Below are positions 1 to 9,001 of a stretch of DNA of 45,212 bases, in pieces (position 1 is the first letter of the stretch; each line of letters begins with the position of its first letter). The notes under the pieces were generated by a model. It had not been told where the DNA came from, searched no databases, and worked only from the letters and a program-made list of their open reading frames with translations. A program made the position numbers and the translations under genes. Source of the DNA: an uncultured Legionellales bacterium (GTDB lineage: Bacteria > Pseudomonadota > Gammaproteobacteria > UBA1113); NCBI GenBank assembly GCA_945957175.1, contig CAMFJL010000018.1, forward strand, positions 1 through 45,212. Direction: 5' to 3'.

Positions 1-303
1 CGGGAGAAGGTGGCCGAAGGCCGGATGAGGGGTAATCACACCATCGCGTAGCGATAACAAAACGCAGGCTGGTTAGTTTGTCTGCTGAAATGAAAATACC
101 CTTCTCCCCTTGCGTACGATGGTGGCCGCAGGCCGGATGAGGGGTGATCATGCCATCGCGTAGCGATGACAAAACGCAGGCTGGTTAGTTTGTCTGCTGA
201 AACACAGAAAATACCCTTCTCCCCTTGCGGGAGAAGGTGGCCGAAGGCCGGATGAGGGGTAATCACACCATCGCGTAGCGATGACAAAACATGCATGACA
301 TGC
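1..303 (-). repeat. Array of interspersed palindromic repeat (three copies)
   Basis: Three head-to-tail copies, the first cut by the window edge, lie at about 1-62, 91-175 and 207-290. Each has three small palindromes: CTTCTCCC/GGGGAGAAG, GGCC/GGCC around TTC or its equivalent, and CATCGC/GCGATG. Copies 1 and 3 carry the cgggagaagg arm. Copy 2 has lost that pairing and reads cttgcgtacgatgg instead. The copies are separated by the same linker (caggctggttagtttgtctg at about 64-83 and 178-197), giving a period near 115 bp. The same repeat recurs near 10460, 14450, 34500, 37450 and 44955. This array is reverse-oriented compared with those. Confidence 0.9.
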
Positions 304-323
304 ATTTTCAACGATCACTGGTA

Positions 324-329
324 TATAAT
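324..329 (+). promoter_or_regulatory. Candidate -10 box of the antiporter gene
   Basis: A perfect TATAAT lies 36 bases before the antiporter start codon. No convincing -35 box is visible at 16-18 bases upstream, so this is a weak call from one hexamer. Confidence 0.3.
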
Positions 330-364
330 GGGCTCTTGGAAATATAAGAAAGGATTATCGTCAC

Positions 365-1630
365 ATGCCACATGTCTCTCCACTTATTAGCACGATTGTT
401 ATTAGCCTTGTTTTAGCGTTTATCTTAGGCTCACTTGCATTTCGTTTAAAAATGTCTCCCCTGGTTGGCTACCTCATCGCTGGCATTATCGTAGGGCCAT
501 ACACCCCTGGCTTTATTGCTGATCAGCCGCTTGCTTCTGAACTCGCAGATATTGGTATTATTTTGCTTATGTTTGGCGTCGGCTTACACTTTTCCCCACG
601 CGATTTGCTTAAAGTCAAACACATCGCTATCCCTGGCGCTTTAGCGCAGATGGCCATTGCAACCGTATTGGGCATGGGCTTGTGTACATTTTTAGGATGG
701 TCCATTATCTCTGGCCTCATGTTTGGATTATCACTTTCAGTAGCAAGCACCGTTGTCTTGTTGCGTGCCTTGCAAGAATGGCAGATGCTAAAAACACCCG
801 CGGGTCTTATTGCTGTAGGCTGGCTCATTGTCGAAGATTTAATTATGGTTCTCGTCTTAGTGTTATTACCTGTACTGGCCGCTGTTTTAAAACCAGGAAC
901 AGATTTTTCACTCATTAATTGGCCTCAAACATTTGGATTAATCTTCTTAACCTTAGCTAAAACCGCGGCTTTCGTGATAATTGTATGGTATTTGGGTAAA
1001 CGTGTTGTACCCTGGGTGCTTCATTATATTGCCCATGGTGGCTCACGCGAGCTCTTTTGTCTTGGTGTATTAGCCGTAGCGTTAGGTATTGCTTACGCGG
1101 CAACTGCTATTTTCGGCGTATCTTTTGCTTTAGGTGCTTTTTTTGCAGGTATGCTACTCAATGAATCCCCTTTAAGCCATCGCGCCGCAGAAGAATCTTT
1201 GCCGCTTCGTGATGCATTTTCTGTATTATTTTTCATATCCATTGGTATGTTATTTAACCCTGAAATAATACGAAATCATCCTTGGCTTGTTCTTGCTACG
1301 TTCTTTATCATTATTTTAGGGAAATCCATCGTCGCTTATCTGATTGTCAAGGCCTTTGGTTACTCACGTTTTACTGCATTGACCATTGCTGCAAGTCTTG
1401 CGCAAATTGGTGAATTCTCTTTTATTTTAATTGGGCTGGCCATTAGTATGGGATTACTCCCCCAAGAAGGTCGTGATCTTATTCTTGCAGGTGGTATCTT
1501 ATCGATCATTGTGAACCCCACCTATTTTGTTATGCTTCACTGGTTTAAAAAACGTCGCAGCGATCATACGCATACAGACGATAGTATGCTTCAAAAGCGG
1601 GAAATTGAGACGATGATGCACGGTGGATGA
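365..1630 (+). CDS. CPA2-family (Kef/YbaL-like) cation:proton antiporter, membrane domain only
   Basis: This 421-residue inner-membrane protein is almost wholly hydrophobic, with about 12-13 membrane segments, as in monovalent cation:proton antiporter-2 proteins. The early motif MSPLVGYLIAGIIVGP and the ELADIGIILLMFGVGL segment are typical of the KefB/KefC/YbaL group, which exchange K+ or Na+ for H+. The VEDL motif near residue 158 matches the conserved acidic ion-binding region. E. coli YbaL is about 558 residues and ends in a cytosolic TrkA-N (RCK) nucleotide-binding domain. Here the protein stops after a short charged tail, so that gating domain is absent and the next gene is on the other strand. 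The start follows an aaaggat box. Exact ion specificity cannot be read from the sequence. Confidence 0.88.
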   Translation: MPHVSPLISTIVISLVLAFILGSLAFRLKMSPLVGYLIAGIIVGPYTPGFIADQPLASELADIGIILLMFGVGLHFSPRDLLKVKHIAIPGALAQMAIATVLGMGLCTFLGWSIISGLMFGLSLSVASTVVLLRALQEWQMLKTPAGLIAVGWLIVEDLIMVLVLVLLPVLAAVLKPGTDFSLINWPQTFGLIFLTLAKTAAFVIIVWYLGKRVVPWVLHYIAHGGSRELFCLGVLAVALGIAYAATAIFGVSFALGAFFAGMLLNESPLSHRAAEESLPLRDAFSVLFFISIGMLFNPEIIRNHPWLVLATFFIIILGKSIVAYLIVKAFGYSRFTALTIAASLAQIGEFSFILIGLAISMGLLPQEGRDLILAGGILSIIVNPTYFVMLHWFKKRRSDHTHTDDSMLQKREIETMMHGG

Positions 1631-1648
1631 TAAGCTAATCCACCGTGC
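1618..1648. terminator. Hairpin between convergent antiporter and MFS genes
   Basis: A perfect 11-bp stem (GCACGGTGGAT / ATCCACCGTGC) with a 9-base loop overlaps the antiporter stop codon. There is no following T-run on either strand, so it may be a 3'-end stabiliser or a weak bidirectional terminator. Confidence 0.5.
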
Positions 1649-1674
1649 ATAACAAACGCTAGAGTATTATTCGC

Positions 1675-2850
1675 TTATTGCGTCGATAACTTATATTTAT
1701 ATAGGTATATAACCACAATTAAAAAATAAACACCTAAGGTTATGATAAAAGCATCTAGCACCGGTATCGGTAAATAACCCATCACCCATACACTGACAAC
1801 AGCAGCAGCCATATTAATAAAACTCATCATGCTAGAAGCACTTGCACGATCTTCTGCTGCATGTGAAGCAAGAAAAGAAGCACTTGGAAAAACCCAGCTT
1901 GCAAAAAAATACATGACCGCAATCGTTATAAAAAACCAAAGCGTACTGTGACTATGGGTTAAAGCCATGAGTATTAAACTTAAAAGGCTTAAAGCAATGC
2001 ATACAAGCGACAGATAAAGCACGTGCAATATCTCTTGATGTTTTAAGATCCACGCAGCACTCAAACCGCCGGCAAGCATGCCTATCATATTACATATATT
2101 CCAATAGCCATATGCTGCTGGCGATAGTTTTAATAAAGTATCAGCAATCAGCGGTGCACCAGCTGAAAAAGTATACGATATTACAGAGACTAAACCTACA
2201 ATACATGAAAATACCAGTAATGATCGTGTCTTTAGTGCATGGGTATAGCCCTGCCATAATTGGCGAATATGCAAAGATTTTTTTACAAACGGCGCCTCTT
2301 GAAATAACCACGTCGATAATAACGCTAAAATACCGTGAATCATCAGAAGTCCAAAGCAATCTGACCAGAATAAATATTCTGTTATCAACCCACCCACTAG
2401 TACAGATAAACCAATACCTAGCGTAAATGATACAACCGCAAAAGACATCATTAATTTAGCTTGATGTTGATCAAATAAACTATTGATTAACATAAATGTA
2501 CAGCTTAATCCTGCAGCAGCACCCAGTGCCGTCACAAATCGTCCCAAGAGCAATAGATGGAAACTATGTAACGGTGCAGCTAAAAGACAAATAACAATAC
2601 CCACAAGATTCAATGAAAGCCCGGCACGTAAAGCTATCAGTTTACCGAAACGATTAGCCAATGGGCCATAAATAAGCTGCCCAAGCATATAGCCTACTAA
2701 AAAAATCGTGACAACCCAAGCCAAGGCCCCGTGAGTAATGTGAAAATAAGCCTGAATATCAGGCAAGCCGGGGGTGATAATGGCAGCAGATAACGAAGCG
2801 ATGGAAATATAGCTAAGTAAGATAGTCTTTTTTATAGGATGCATAGTCAT
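1675..2850 (-). CDS. Major facilitator superfamily transporter, Bcr/CflA-like drug exporter
   Basis: A 391-residue protein with about 12 hydrophobic segments. The N-terminal half shows the MFS layout of the Bcr/CflA drug:H+ antiporters: TPGLPDIQAYF after the first helix, then GYMLGQLIYGPLANRFGK, a motif-A-like loop between helices 2 and 3, and a FVTALGAAAGLS helix 4. It should export a small hydrophobic or amphipathic compound at the inner membrane using the proton gradient. It is divergently transcribed from a LysR-type regulator 97 bases away with a palindromic T-N11-A-like site between them, the usual arrangement for a regulator controlling its neighbouring transporter. The substrate is unknown. 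Confidence 0.85.
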   Translation of the reverse strand: MTMHPIKKTILLSYISIASLSAAIITPGLPDIQAYFHITHGALAWVVTIFLVGYMLGQLIYGPLANRFGKLIALRAGLSLNLVGIVICLLAAPLHSFHLLLLGRFVTALGAAAGLSCTFMLINSLFDQHQAKLMMSFAVVSFTLGIGLSVLVGGLITEYLFWSDCFGLLMIHGILALLSTWLFQEAPFVKKSLHIRQLWQGYTHALKTRSLLVFSCIVGLVSVISYTFSAGAPLIADTLLKLSPAAYGYWNICNMIGMLAGGLSAAWILKHQEILHVLYLSLVCIALSLLSLILMALTHSHSTLWFFITIAVMYFFASWVFPSASFLASHAAEDRASASSMMSFINMAAAVVSVWVMGYLPIPVLDAFIITLGVYFLIVVIYLYKYKLSTQ

Positions 2851-2890
2851 GATTTCCCGTGATTAAGAGCTTATGCGTATAGCATACATG

Positions 2891-2909
2891 TTGATTTATA
2901 ATTAATCAA
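2891..2909. promoter_or_regulatory. Candidate LysR-type operator
   Basis: The sequence TTGATTTATAATTAATCAA is a near-palindrome with perfect 6-bp arms (TTGATT / AATCAA). It contains the T-N11-A spacing of LysR-family boxes and sits midway between the divergent MFS and LysR genes. Assigning it to the adjacent regulator is inference from position. Confidence 0.5.
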
Positions 2910-2947
2910 ATGATATATTATTAAGATTAAATAACTTTTTGTAAACT

Positions 2948-3835
2948 ATGAATAAATACGACTTAGCCATTGCTTTTCTTAGCGTCGCAGACGCCGGTTC
3001 CTTACAAAAGGCTGCCAAGCAGCTTCATCAAACAGAAGCTGCTATCAGTCGCAAACTATCCAAGCTTGAAGACTACTTGGGTGCGCAATTACTATGGCGA
3101 CATCGTAGTGGCGCTCAGCTAACTGAGCTTGGACAACGTTATTACCATCAGGCCAAGCTTGCACTACAGCAGTTTAAGCAGGCTGAGCTTTTAGTACAAA
3201 ATCAAGTACGCAAACCCAGCGGGGTATTAAATGTTGTGGCAAATGCATTTTATGCGCATCAACTTATTTTACCTAAACTTCAGACATTTTTAGAAACTTA
3301 CCCTGATATCGAGCTCAAACTTGATATTGCCGAAGTATTACCTACTTTTCATAAAAAAAGTATGGATATTTTGTTTGGTATCAATTTAAAAAGCTACGAT
3401 GATTTAATGAAAAAACCGATAGACATCATGCGTTATACGCTATGTGCTTCAACTGATTATTTAAATAAGCATGAGGCAATAAAATTACCTGCTACATTAT
3501 TACAGCAAGATTTTATTGTACATAGCACACGTGAAAATCCAGATGTCATTACCTTAGATAACGAACAAACGATATATATTAAACCTAAACTTTGGCTGAA
3601 TCACTCGGCATCGATTATTGAAGCCGCAAAACAAGGTCTTGGCATCATATGGATCCCTCATGCTTTTGTTAAACATGAATTAGAAAAAGGTGCGTTGGTC
3701 GAAATATTAAAATCCTACACGCAACAAACATACCCTGTTTATATGTATTATCGCGATGAACGTTATATGGCGAGTAAAATTCGTGCTTTTGTTGATTTTT
3801 TTAATCGTGTTGGAGGCTCAGAAGATCCAAGCTAA
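2948..3835 (+). CDS. LysR-family transcriptional regulator
   Basis: This 295-residue protein has the family's usual length. Residues 1-60 form the winged helix-turn-helix, with the signature AAKQLHQTEAAISRKLSKLE and the following LGAQLLWRH wing. Residues about 90-290 form the periplasmic-binding-protein-like effector domain. It probably represses or activates the divergent MFS exporter in response to a ligand of that pump. The gene begins at an ATG directly after an A/T-rich leader with no strong ribosome binding site. A GGAGAG hairpin with a T-run lies downstream. Confidence 0.9.
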   Translation: MNKYDLAIAFLSVADAGSLQKAAKQLHQTEAAISRKLSKLEDYLGAQLLWRHRSGAQLTELGQRYYHQAKLALQQFKQAELLVQNQVRKPSGVLNVVANAFYAHQLILPKLQTFLETYPDIELKLDIAEVLPTFHKKSMDILFGINLKSYDDLMKKPIDIMRYTLCASTDYLNKHEAIKLPATLLQQDFIVHSTRENPDVITLDNEQTIYIKPKLWLNHSASIIEAAKQGLGIIWIPHAFVKHELEKGALVEILKSYTQQTYPVYMYYRDERYMASKIRAFVDFFNRVGGSEDPS

Positions 3836-3994
3836 ATTGATTATCGTCATCAATTTTAATCAAAGATGAGTACCTAAGTATCTGACAAACCCAACAAATC
3901 AGCGACAGCATTGATACGAGCATATATAGTTCAATCAAAAACTTTAAAAAGACGAAAGAAAAACTATGCATAAGGCATGCGCCTAAAGATACAC

Positions 3995-4027
3995 GGAGAG
4001 TCGTATCGCTCTCCATCCAAGTTTTTT
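3995..4027 (+). terminator. Putative intrinsic terminator after the LysR gene
   Basis: The stem GGAGAG / CTCTCC (3995-4000 and 4009-4014) has an 8-base loop and is followed by atccaagtttttt. The 6-bp stem and the offset T-run make it moderate at best. It lies between convergent genes. Confidence 0.4.
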
Positions 4028-4069
4028 ATAAAAACTTCAGTCTCTCAATTTAGCTGGTAATAATATAAA

Positions 4070-5056
4070 TTAAGCCTCACAGTCAAATGCTTTTGGATAT
4101 TTATTACCTTTAGCAACATTCATAGGAAATATGCTTTCCAGCTTATCAAGATCTTCTTGAGATAATTTAATGTTTAACGCATTTATATTATTCTCAAGGT
4201 GCTGAATGCGCTTTGTGCCTGGAATAGGAATAATACCTTCAGCCTGTGTCAATATCCATGCAAGTGCTAATTGGCTTAAACTGCACTGCTTTACTTCTGC
4301 CATTTTTTTTAACTTAAGAACAAGTTTTTGATTAGCAACAAAATTTTCTCCCTGAAAACGCGGTAACATCGGTCTAAAATCTTCTGGGCTTAACGTAGAT
4401 ACATCAGAAATTTCACCTGTTAAAAATCCTCTTCCCAAAGGACTATAGGCTATAAAACCAATGCCTAATGCTTGGCAGGTAGGTATAATTTCATTTTCTG
4501 GGTATCGCTCCCATAAAGCGTATTCTGTTTGTACCGCCGCGATCGTATGAACTTTTGCTGCTCGTCTAATGGTTGAAGGCTTCACTTCTGAAAGGCCAAT
4601 GTGGCGAATTTTTCCTGCTTTTACCAAATCTGCCATCGCACCAATTGAGTCTTCAATAGGCGTTTTAGGGTCCACGCGATGTAGATAGTATAAATCAATC
4701 ACTTCTACGCCTAAGCGTTTTAAACTCGCATCACAGGCTTCCTTCACATAAGCTGGTGAACCATCAATACCGTAATCCAAAGTACCACCTTTATCTCTCC
4801 TGGCAAATCCCATCTTTGTTGCTAGCGTAATTTTATGGCGTTGCGCTTTTATCGCTTTACCAATTAATGTTTCATTGTGTCCCCAACCATACATATCCGC
4901 GGTATCGATGAGTGTTACCCCTAAATCCATCGCTCTATGGATAACTTTCATTGATTGGGCATCATCGCCTAGGCCATACCCCATAGACATGCCCATGCAG
5001 CCTAATCCCATGGCTGAAACCAAGGGGCCATTTTTACCTATACGCCTTTGTTCCAT
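4070..5056 (-). CDS. Aldo/keto reductase
   Basis: This NADPH-dependent oxidoreductase of the aldo/keto reductase superfamily is about 328 residues and predicted cytosolic. The start at 5056 (MEQRRIGKNG) is preferred over an in-frame ATG at 5119 because a GGGAGG box lies 8 bases before it and family members start at this point. The TIM-barrel tetrad is visible: Asp and Tyr in DTADMYGWGHNE, Lys in ATKMGF and His in YYLHRVD. The AYSPLGRGFLTG and IPGTKR segments bind the cofactor. It resembles YajO/IolS-type and plant auxin-induced-protein-like AKRs, which reduce a range of aldehydes. The physiological substrate cannot be inferred. It stands alone between two intergenic spaces. Confidence 0.9.
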   Translation of the reverse strand: MEQRRIGKNGPLVSAMGLGCMGMSMGYGLGDDAQSMKVIHRAMDLGVTLIDTADMYGWGHNETLIGKAIKAQRHKITLATKMGFARRDKGGTLDYGIDGSPAYVKEACDASLKRLGVEVIDLYYLHRVDPKTPIEDSIGAMADLVKAGKIRHIGLSEVKPSTIRRAAKVHTIAAVQTEYALWERYPENEIIPTCQALGIGFIAYSPLGRGFLTGEISDVSTLSPEDFRPMLPRFQGENFVANQKLVLKLKKMAEVKQCSLSQLALAWILTQAEGIIPIPGTKRIQHLENNINALNIKLSQEDLDKLESIFPMNVAKGNKYPKAFDCEA

Positions 5057-5542
5057 CAATTTAGCCTCCCGAGGTTTTATAAAATACTTCCCAAGTTTTA
5101 ACACAGGACTGAGTCTCATGACAAGCGCGAGGCGAATGTGTTATTTCTATTATCGGCCTGCATGAAGGGTGATCACGAACAGCATTTATCACTACCCGTA
5201 AACGCAATGACAAGTAGTGATTTGAATTCACGATTACGTTGGGATGTCGTAGGCAACAGTCTAAAGAGAACTTTACAAAATGAGGGAGTGATGGTAACGT
5301 AATTCATCGCATCTAATCAGATTGTATGGCCTTGAATTTTTTAGCGTTTTAGTTGCTCTTATATGCTATCTATTTCTTGTAAAAATGCATTTAGTTCTCA
5401 GGTAACATAAAAGGTCTTTTTTGTTACTGCCTAATTTAAGTAGTATTCTATTGTTCAAAAGAATGGAAACATGGTGCTTAATTAAAATGATGTAGCTCTA
5501 AAAATCATTCCTGGCAATTATTGAAATCATAAAGGAGATATT
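5057..5542. other. Intergenic space with little recognisable content
   Basis: This stretch separates the divergent reductase and methyltransferase genes and must hold both promoters. An 8-bp inverted repeat (ATCACTAC / GTAGTGAT at 5188-5195 and 5214-5221) is the only clear structure. No RNA gene or reading frame of note was seen. Confidence 0.5.
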
Positions 5543-6241
5543 ATGACAGCAGAGAAACGTACAAAAAATCGTCATGGCTATATGTTTCCACTAGCAAAAT
5601 ATACAAATGCTTTCCTTGCTTATGCACGTACAAATCGCGGTACCTTATTGGATATTGGTGCAGCTTATGGTGTTACCACCATTCCCGCATTGTTAAGCGG
5701 CGCAACAGTGATTGCTAATGATCTTTCCGTAGAACAATTAGAGATTTTAAAACAAGACACGCCGGAGAATTTACGCCCTCATTTGACAGTACTGGCAGAA
5801 CGTTTTCCTGATTTTGATTTACCTGAAGATTCTTTAGATGGCATTTTAGCTTCACATGTCTTACATTTTCTTGACCCAGATACACTTCGTATTGCTATTA
5901 AAAAATTATACACCTGGCTAAAACCTAACGCTAAAATTTTTATACAATGCTTCACGCCATATCATAAATTTATGGCCAAAATGATTCCCGAGTATCATAA
6001 AAAAATTTCGCTAAAGGACCCCTATCCTGGCTACATAGAAAATTCCGAAGAATATGTTTTAGAGCAAGATTTATTACCCAAGAAAATTCATATGATGGAT
6101 CCAACTGTATTAGCTCGCGAATTTATTGCAGCAGGCTTCCAAATTGAATGTGTTGAGTTTATTGCCTGCCCACCAAATTTAAACGTTGATTTTTTTCCTT
6201 TGGATGGTAGAGAATGGGTAGGCTTAATTGCACACAAATAA
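5543..6241 (+). CDS. Class I SAM-dependent methyltransferase
   Basis: A 232-residue protein with a type-11 methyltransferase fold. Motif I, LLDIGAAYGVTT (about residues 35-46), binds S-adenosylmethionine. VIANDLSVEQLE is the acidic end of beta-2, and DGILASHVLHFL is the motif IV region. The C-terminal part is not diagnostic, so the methyl acceptor (small molecule, lipid or protein) is unknown. The start is firm, with AAAGGAG six bases before the ATG. The gene is monocistronic; the next gene on the same strand begins 290 bases later beyond a hairpin. Confidence 0.82.
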   Translation: MTAEKRTKNRHGYMFPLAKYTNAFLAYARTNRGTLLDIGAAYGVTTIPALLSGATVIANDLSVEQLEILKQDTPENLRPHLTVLAERFPDFDLPEDSLDGILASHVLHFLDPDTLRIAIKKLYTWLKPNAKIFIQCFTPYHKFMAKMIPEYHKKISLKDPYPGYIENSEEYVLEQDLLPKKIHMMDPTVLAREFIAAGFQIECVEFIACPPNLNVDFFPLDGREWVGLIAHK

Positions 6242-6371
6242 TATGCTTATCTATTTAGCATAATGATTTGAGGTAGCTAATCTGAACCCTAAACTCCTAG
6301 CCTGTATTTATCTAGTTCAATCAGGAACTAAGCTATCTCTAGTTGAATCCGCCCCGCGCCATCAATTACCA

Positions 6372-6399
6372 ACCGCCGATAACAAAAATTATCGGCGGT
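6372..6399. terminator. Strong hairpin downstream of the methyltransferase
   Basis: A perfect 11-bp stem ACCGCCGATAA / TTATCGGCGGT with a 6-base loop. Only a short T-run (gttt) follows. It could terminate the methyltransferase transcript or structure the leader of the following ankyrin gene. Confidence 0.5.
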
Positions 6400-6531
6400 A
6401 GAGTTTGTAAGAGTAGGACTTTTCACTGCGAATACCATCTTTTGATGACATTCTGATGTGATATCATACATATTCTAATCGACCGATTGCAACACATATA
6501 TGTTAACGTTAACAAAAGGACAAACTTAATT

Positions 6532-8085
6532 ATGCCAAATATATTTGAACGAGGTTTAATTGATGCGGCAAAAACAGGGAGCATTACAGCTGCGGAGCAA
6601 GCGTTAGCAAATACAGCGTGCAACATTAATGTTGTTGACGATGATACCGATCCTCTTGAAACAGGAGAGCGGCTAGGCTCTACGCCATTACACTACGCAG
6701 TGCGTCATGGCCATGTGGCTATGGTGGACTTCTTACTACGACATGGCGCAAATCCTAATGCGACTAATCGTTATGGCCAAACAGCATTGCACATTGCAGC
6801 AGCCACACAAATGGATGATACATCTACTCATGCGCCATCAACCAGCTCAAGCTCTTCAGCACCTACATCTTCGACAGCGCCTGCGGGCGGTACAGAAGCA
6901 CAAGAAAATGAGTTATTGGACTCACCACAAGTTCAGATTGGTAAGTTGTTAATTAATGCAGGTGCAGCGATAGAATCAATGACTTTTCGGCCCATGCAAT
7001 GGCCAACTCGGCCCCATAGTGAGAATACGTTCGTAGATGGAACAGCATTGCATTTCGCTGCAATTTTTGGATATATGGATTTTATTAAACTGTTACTAGA
7101 CGCGGGTGCTAACCACAAATCACTGAATCGACATAATATGACACCAGCAGATATCGCTACTGTGACTGAACATCTTAGACAAAACCCCAAACTAGCATTT
7201 GTTCATGGTTATTGGAATCATTGGCGTGGAGGTCCAGTTCAAGGTATTTTTCGTTATCAAGATACAGATGAAAGATGTTGCGATACACGCCGGGGTGCGC
7301 CGGTAACCGGATTAGACATTGCTCACCCAAGTAATGCACATAAACTTCCTATCCCTACATTTCAACCAGATGTGAGAGACTATAGAGACTATGATGAAAT
7401 TGCCCGTTTTATAACTAATTATTATCGGCAATTAAAACGAGGTTTATTACGTGTTAATGTAGAAGAAAAATTAAGAGAAAATGCATTGCAGCGCACTGAA
7501 ATTGCCACCAAAGATAGACAGATTCAATCACTAACGCTCAGCAATAATATTCTTTATGGTCGTCTTAACAGACAGCAAAGCGTTTCACCAGAGCTAAAAT
7601 TTGCTCTTGGCGCAGCATCCGCTTTTTTATTAATTATGTTGTTAGTTTATGAAGACTCATTAACGATGAAAAAAGCAGCCATTTGTTTTGGCCTTAGTGT
7701 GATCGTTGGCTCTTTCTTTCATTCCGGCGCTAAAGAATACAAGCAGCTTAAGGGCGTTGCGGATGGTGTGGTTAAACGCGTGGAAGAAACCATCGTTGCT
7801 GGTAGAGATGCTATTATTGCAGGCACTAATACCATTCAAACCATTGAAGCTGCGATTCAAGAACTGAGTCATGTGACTGGTGAATTTATAGTTGAGGTCC
7901 AAGAGTTTACACGTGATGGCCGCCATACCCTTAAATCTATTCAAGGCGATAGCCATTTAATTGCCAGAGCTTTAGCAGATGGGATAAGGGAAGGAAGATT
8001 TAAACCTGATGTAATGGTAGACGTCCATCATAATACTGCCCGTGCAAGTTTAGTTGAGATCATGCAGGGCTGTACAGTTATGTAA
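6532..8085 (+). CDS. Ankyrin-repeat membrane-associated protein
   Basis: A protein of about 517 residues from the ATG at 6532, which has an aaaagga box upstream. A TTG at 6487 would add 15 residues. Ankyrin repeats are clear at about residues 46-90 (TPLHYAVRHGHVAMVDFLL, QTALHIAAA) and 150-212 (TALHFAAIFGYMDFIKLLL), separated by a Ser/Thr/Ala-rich insertion of about 50 residues. Two hydrophobic segments follow (about 355-373 and 381-398), then a long amphipathic helical tail. Ankyrin folds bind proteins. In Legionella and Coxiella such eukaryote-like proteins are often type IV effectors, and the paired membrane segments suggest insertion in a host or bacterial membrane. Secretion is inference; no signal peptide is seen. 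Confidence 0.75.
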   Translation: MPNIFERGLIDAAKTGSITAAEQALANTACNINVVDDDTDPLETGERLGSTPLHYAVRHGHVAMVDFLLRHGANPNATNRYGQTALHIAAATQMDDTSTHAPSTSSSSSAPTSSTAPAGGTEAQENELLDSPQVQIGKLLINAGAAIESMTFRPMQWPTRPHSENTFVDGTALHFAAIFGYMDFIKLLLDAGANHKSLNRHNMTPADIATVTEHLRQNPKLAFVHGYWNHWRGGPVQGIFRYQDTDERCCDTRRGAPVTGLDIAHPSNAHKLPIPTFQPDVRDYRDYDEIARFITNYYRQLKRGLLRVNVEEKLRENALQRTEIATKDRQIQSLTLSNNILYGRLNRQQSVSPELKFALGAASAFLLIMLLVYEDSLTMKKAAICFGLSVIVGSFFHSGAKEYKQLKGVADGVVKRVEETIVAGRDAIIAGTNTIQTIEAAIQELSHVTGEFIVEVQEFTRDGRHTLKSIQGDSHLIARALADGIREGRFKPDVMVDVHHNTARASLVEIMQGCTVM

Positions 8086-8155
8086 ATAAATTAACTTGGC
8101 ATTTCGGCTCTTAGGATATATGTGACAAAAGGTTTTATGTCATTTTTAGAACGTC

Positions 8156-8183
8156 ACCACCTGTAACTTTTTTTACAGGTGGT
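8156..8183. terminator. Hairpin between convergent ankyrin and CBASS genes
   Basis: A perfect 11-bp stem ACCACCTGTAA / TTACAGGTGGT closes on a T-rich 6-base loop. It lies between two converging genes and probably acts as a shared end, although no long T-run follows. Confidence 0.5.
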
Positions 8184-8227
8184 ACGAGACACTAACTACA
8201 TCAACTACTTTCACCGTAACAGTTACC

Positions 8228-9001
8228 CTATTTGATATTTAGTGATGATTTGATATTACTCCACTCTTCGGAGAGTGATGAGTTTAGTTTTTCAAAAACT
8301 TTAGATGACAGGGTAATGCTTGCTGCTGATTTACTAGTCTCATATGTAATTAATGACTCCAATACACTCACATTAAAAAAATTTTCATTTGTTCTAAATA
8401 AACTGTATAACTTATCATATGTGAAATTAAATCTAATCCTAATCCATTCTGCATTTATCCATTTGAGTATTATTTGTTCACCAAATAGTACTTGTGAAGC
8501 GATGATAATAAAATCCAAGTCTGTTTTTCTATATAAAATGCATATTAACCATAAAATGGCATATATACACGTTTTAATTCGTATATACACCAACATTTTA
8601 GATATTATTTCCTTGCTAAAAAAGCTATTTTCTAATAATTGTGCGGCCATCTTTTTATTACCACTTGACATATCATTATTATAATATCCAGATGTTTTCT
8701 CATGTGTTAAAGATTCACCATATGCATGACTTAAAAAATCCTTAAGTCTTTTATCGTTAGCTAATGGTGTAAAATATAATCTAATAAAAATACCAATTAA
8801 AGTAAATGCCATAATCATAATTACGAAAGAAATTTGCAATACGCTATAGGTTATAGGCCATGAATATCTATCTAAAAATATAAAAATAAAGGACATAATA
8901 GCTGACATATAAAATAAAATTTCTGAAATTTTATTTACATTTTCTAATCTTGAGAAATATTTCTTTCTGATTGGATCGCTTCTATTATCTAAGTTATCCA
9001 T
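8228..9001 (-). CDS. S-4TM pore-forming CBASS effector
   Basis: A 257-residue protein from the ATG at 9001. It has four hydrophobic segments in two pairs: about residues 25-43 and 52-77 near the start, and two more in the middle around IKTCIYAILWLICILY and DFIIIASQVLFGEQIIL. A soluble region separates the pairs and a polar C-terminal domain follows. The architecture, the N-terminal NRSDPIRKKYFSR stretch and the position directly behind a CD-NTase fit the S-4TM family of SMODS-associated membrane effectors. These are thought to bind the cyclic nucleotide and breach the inner membrane, killing the infected cell. The start overlaps the CD-NTase stop by eight bases (ATGGATAA), so translation is coupled. 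A longer reading frame up to 9073 is unlikely. Confidence 0.8.
   Translation of the reverse strand: MDNLDNRSDPIRKKYFSRLENVNKISEILFYMSAIMSFIFIFLDRYSWPITYSVLQISFVIMIMAFTLIGIFIRLYFTPLANDKRLKDFLSHAYGESLTHEKTSGYYNNDMSSGNKKMAAQLLENSFFSKEIISKMLVYIRIKTCIYAILWLICILYRKTDLDFIIIASQVLFGEQIILKWINAEWIRIRFNFTYDKLYSLFRTNENFFNVSVLESLITYETSKSAASITLSSKVFEKLNSSLSEEWSNIKSSLNIK

Noticed and set aside
1-303. CRISPR array
   Set aside because: The repeated blocks are separated by a repeated linker instead of unique spacers, vary between copies, and no cas genes are present.
3801-4016. Minus-strand hydrophobic frame of 71 codons
   Set aside because: It overlaps the LysR gene end and the terminator-like hairpin; no ribosome binding site or family resemblance.
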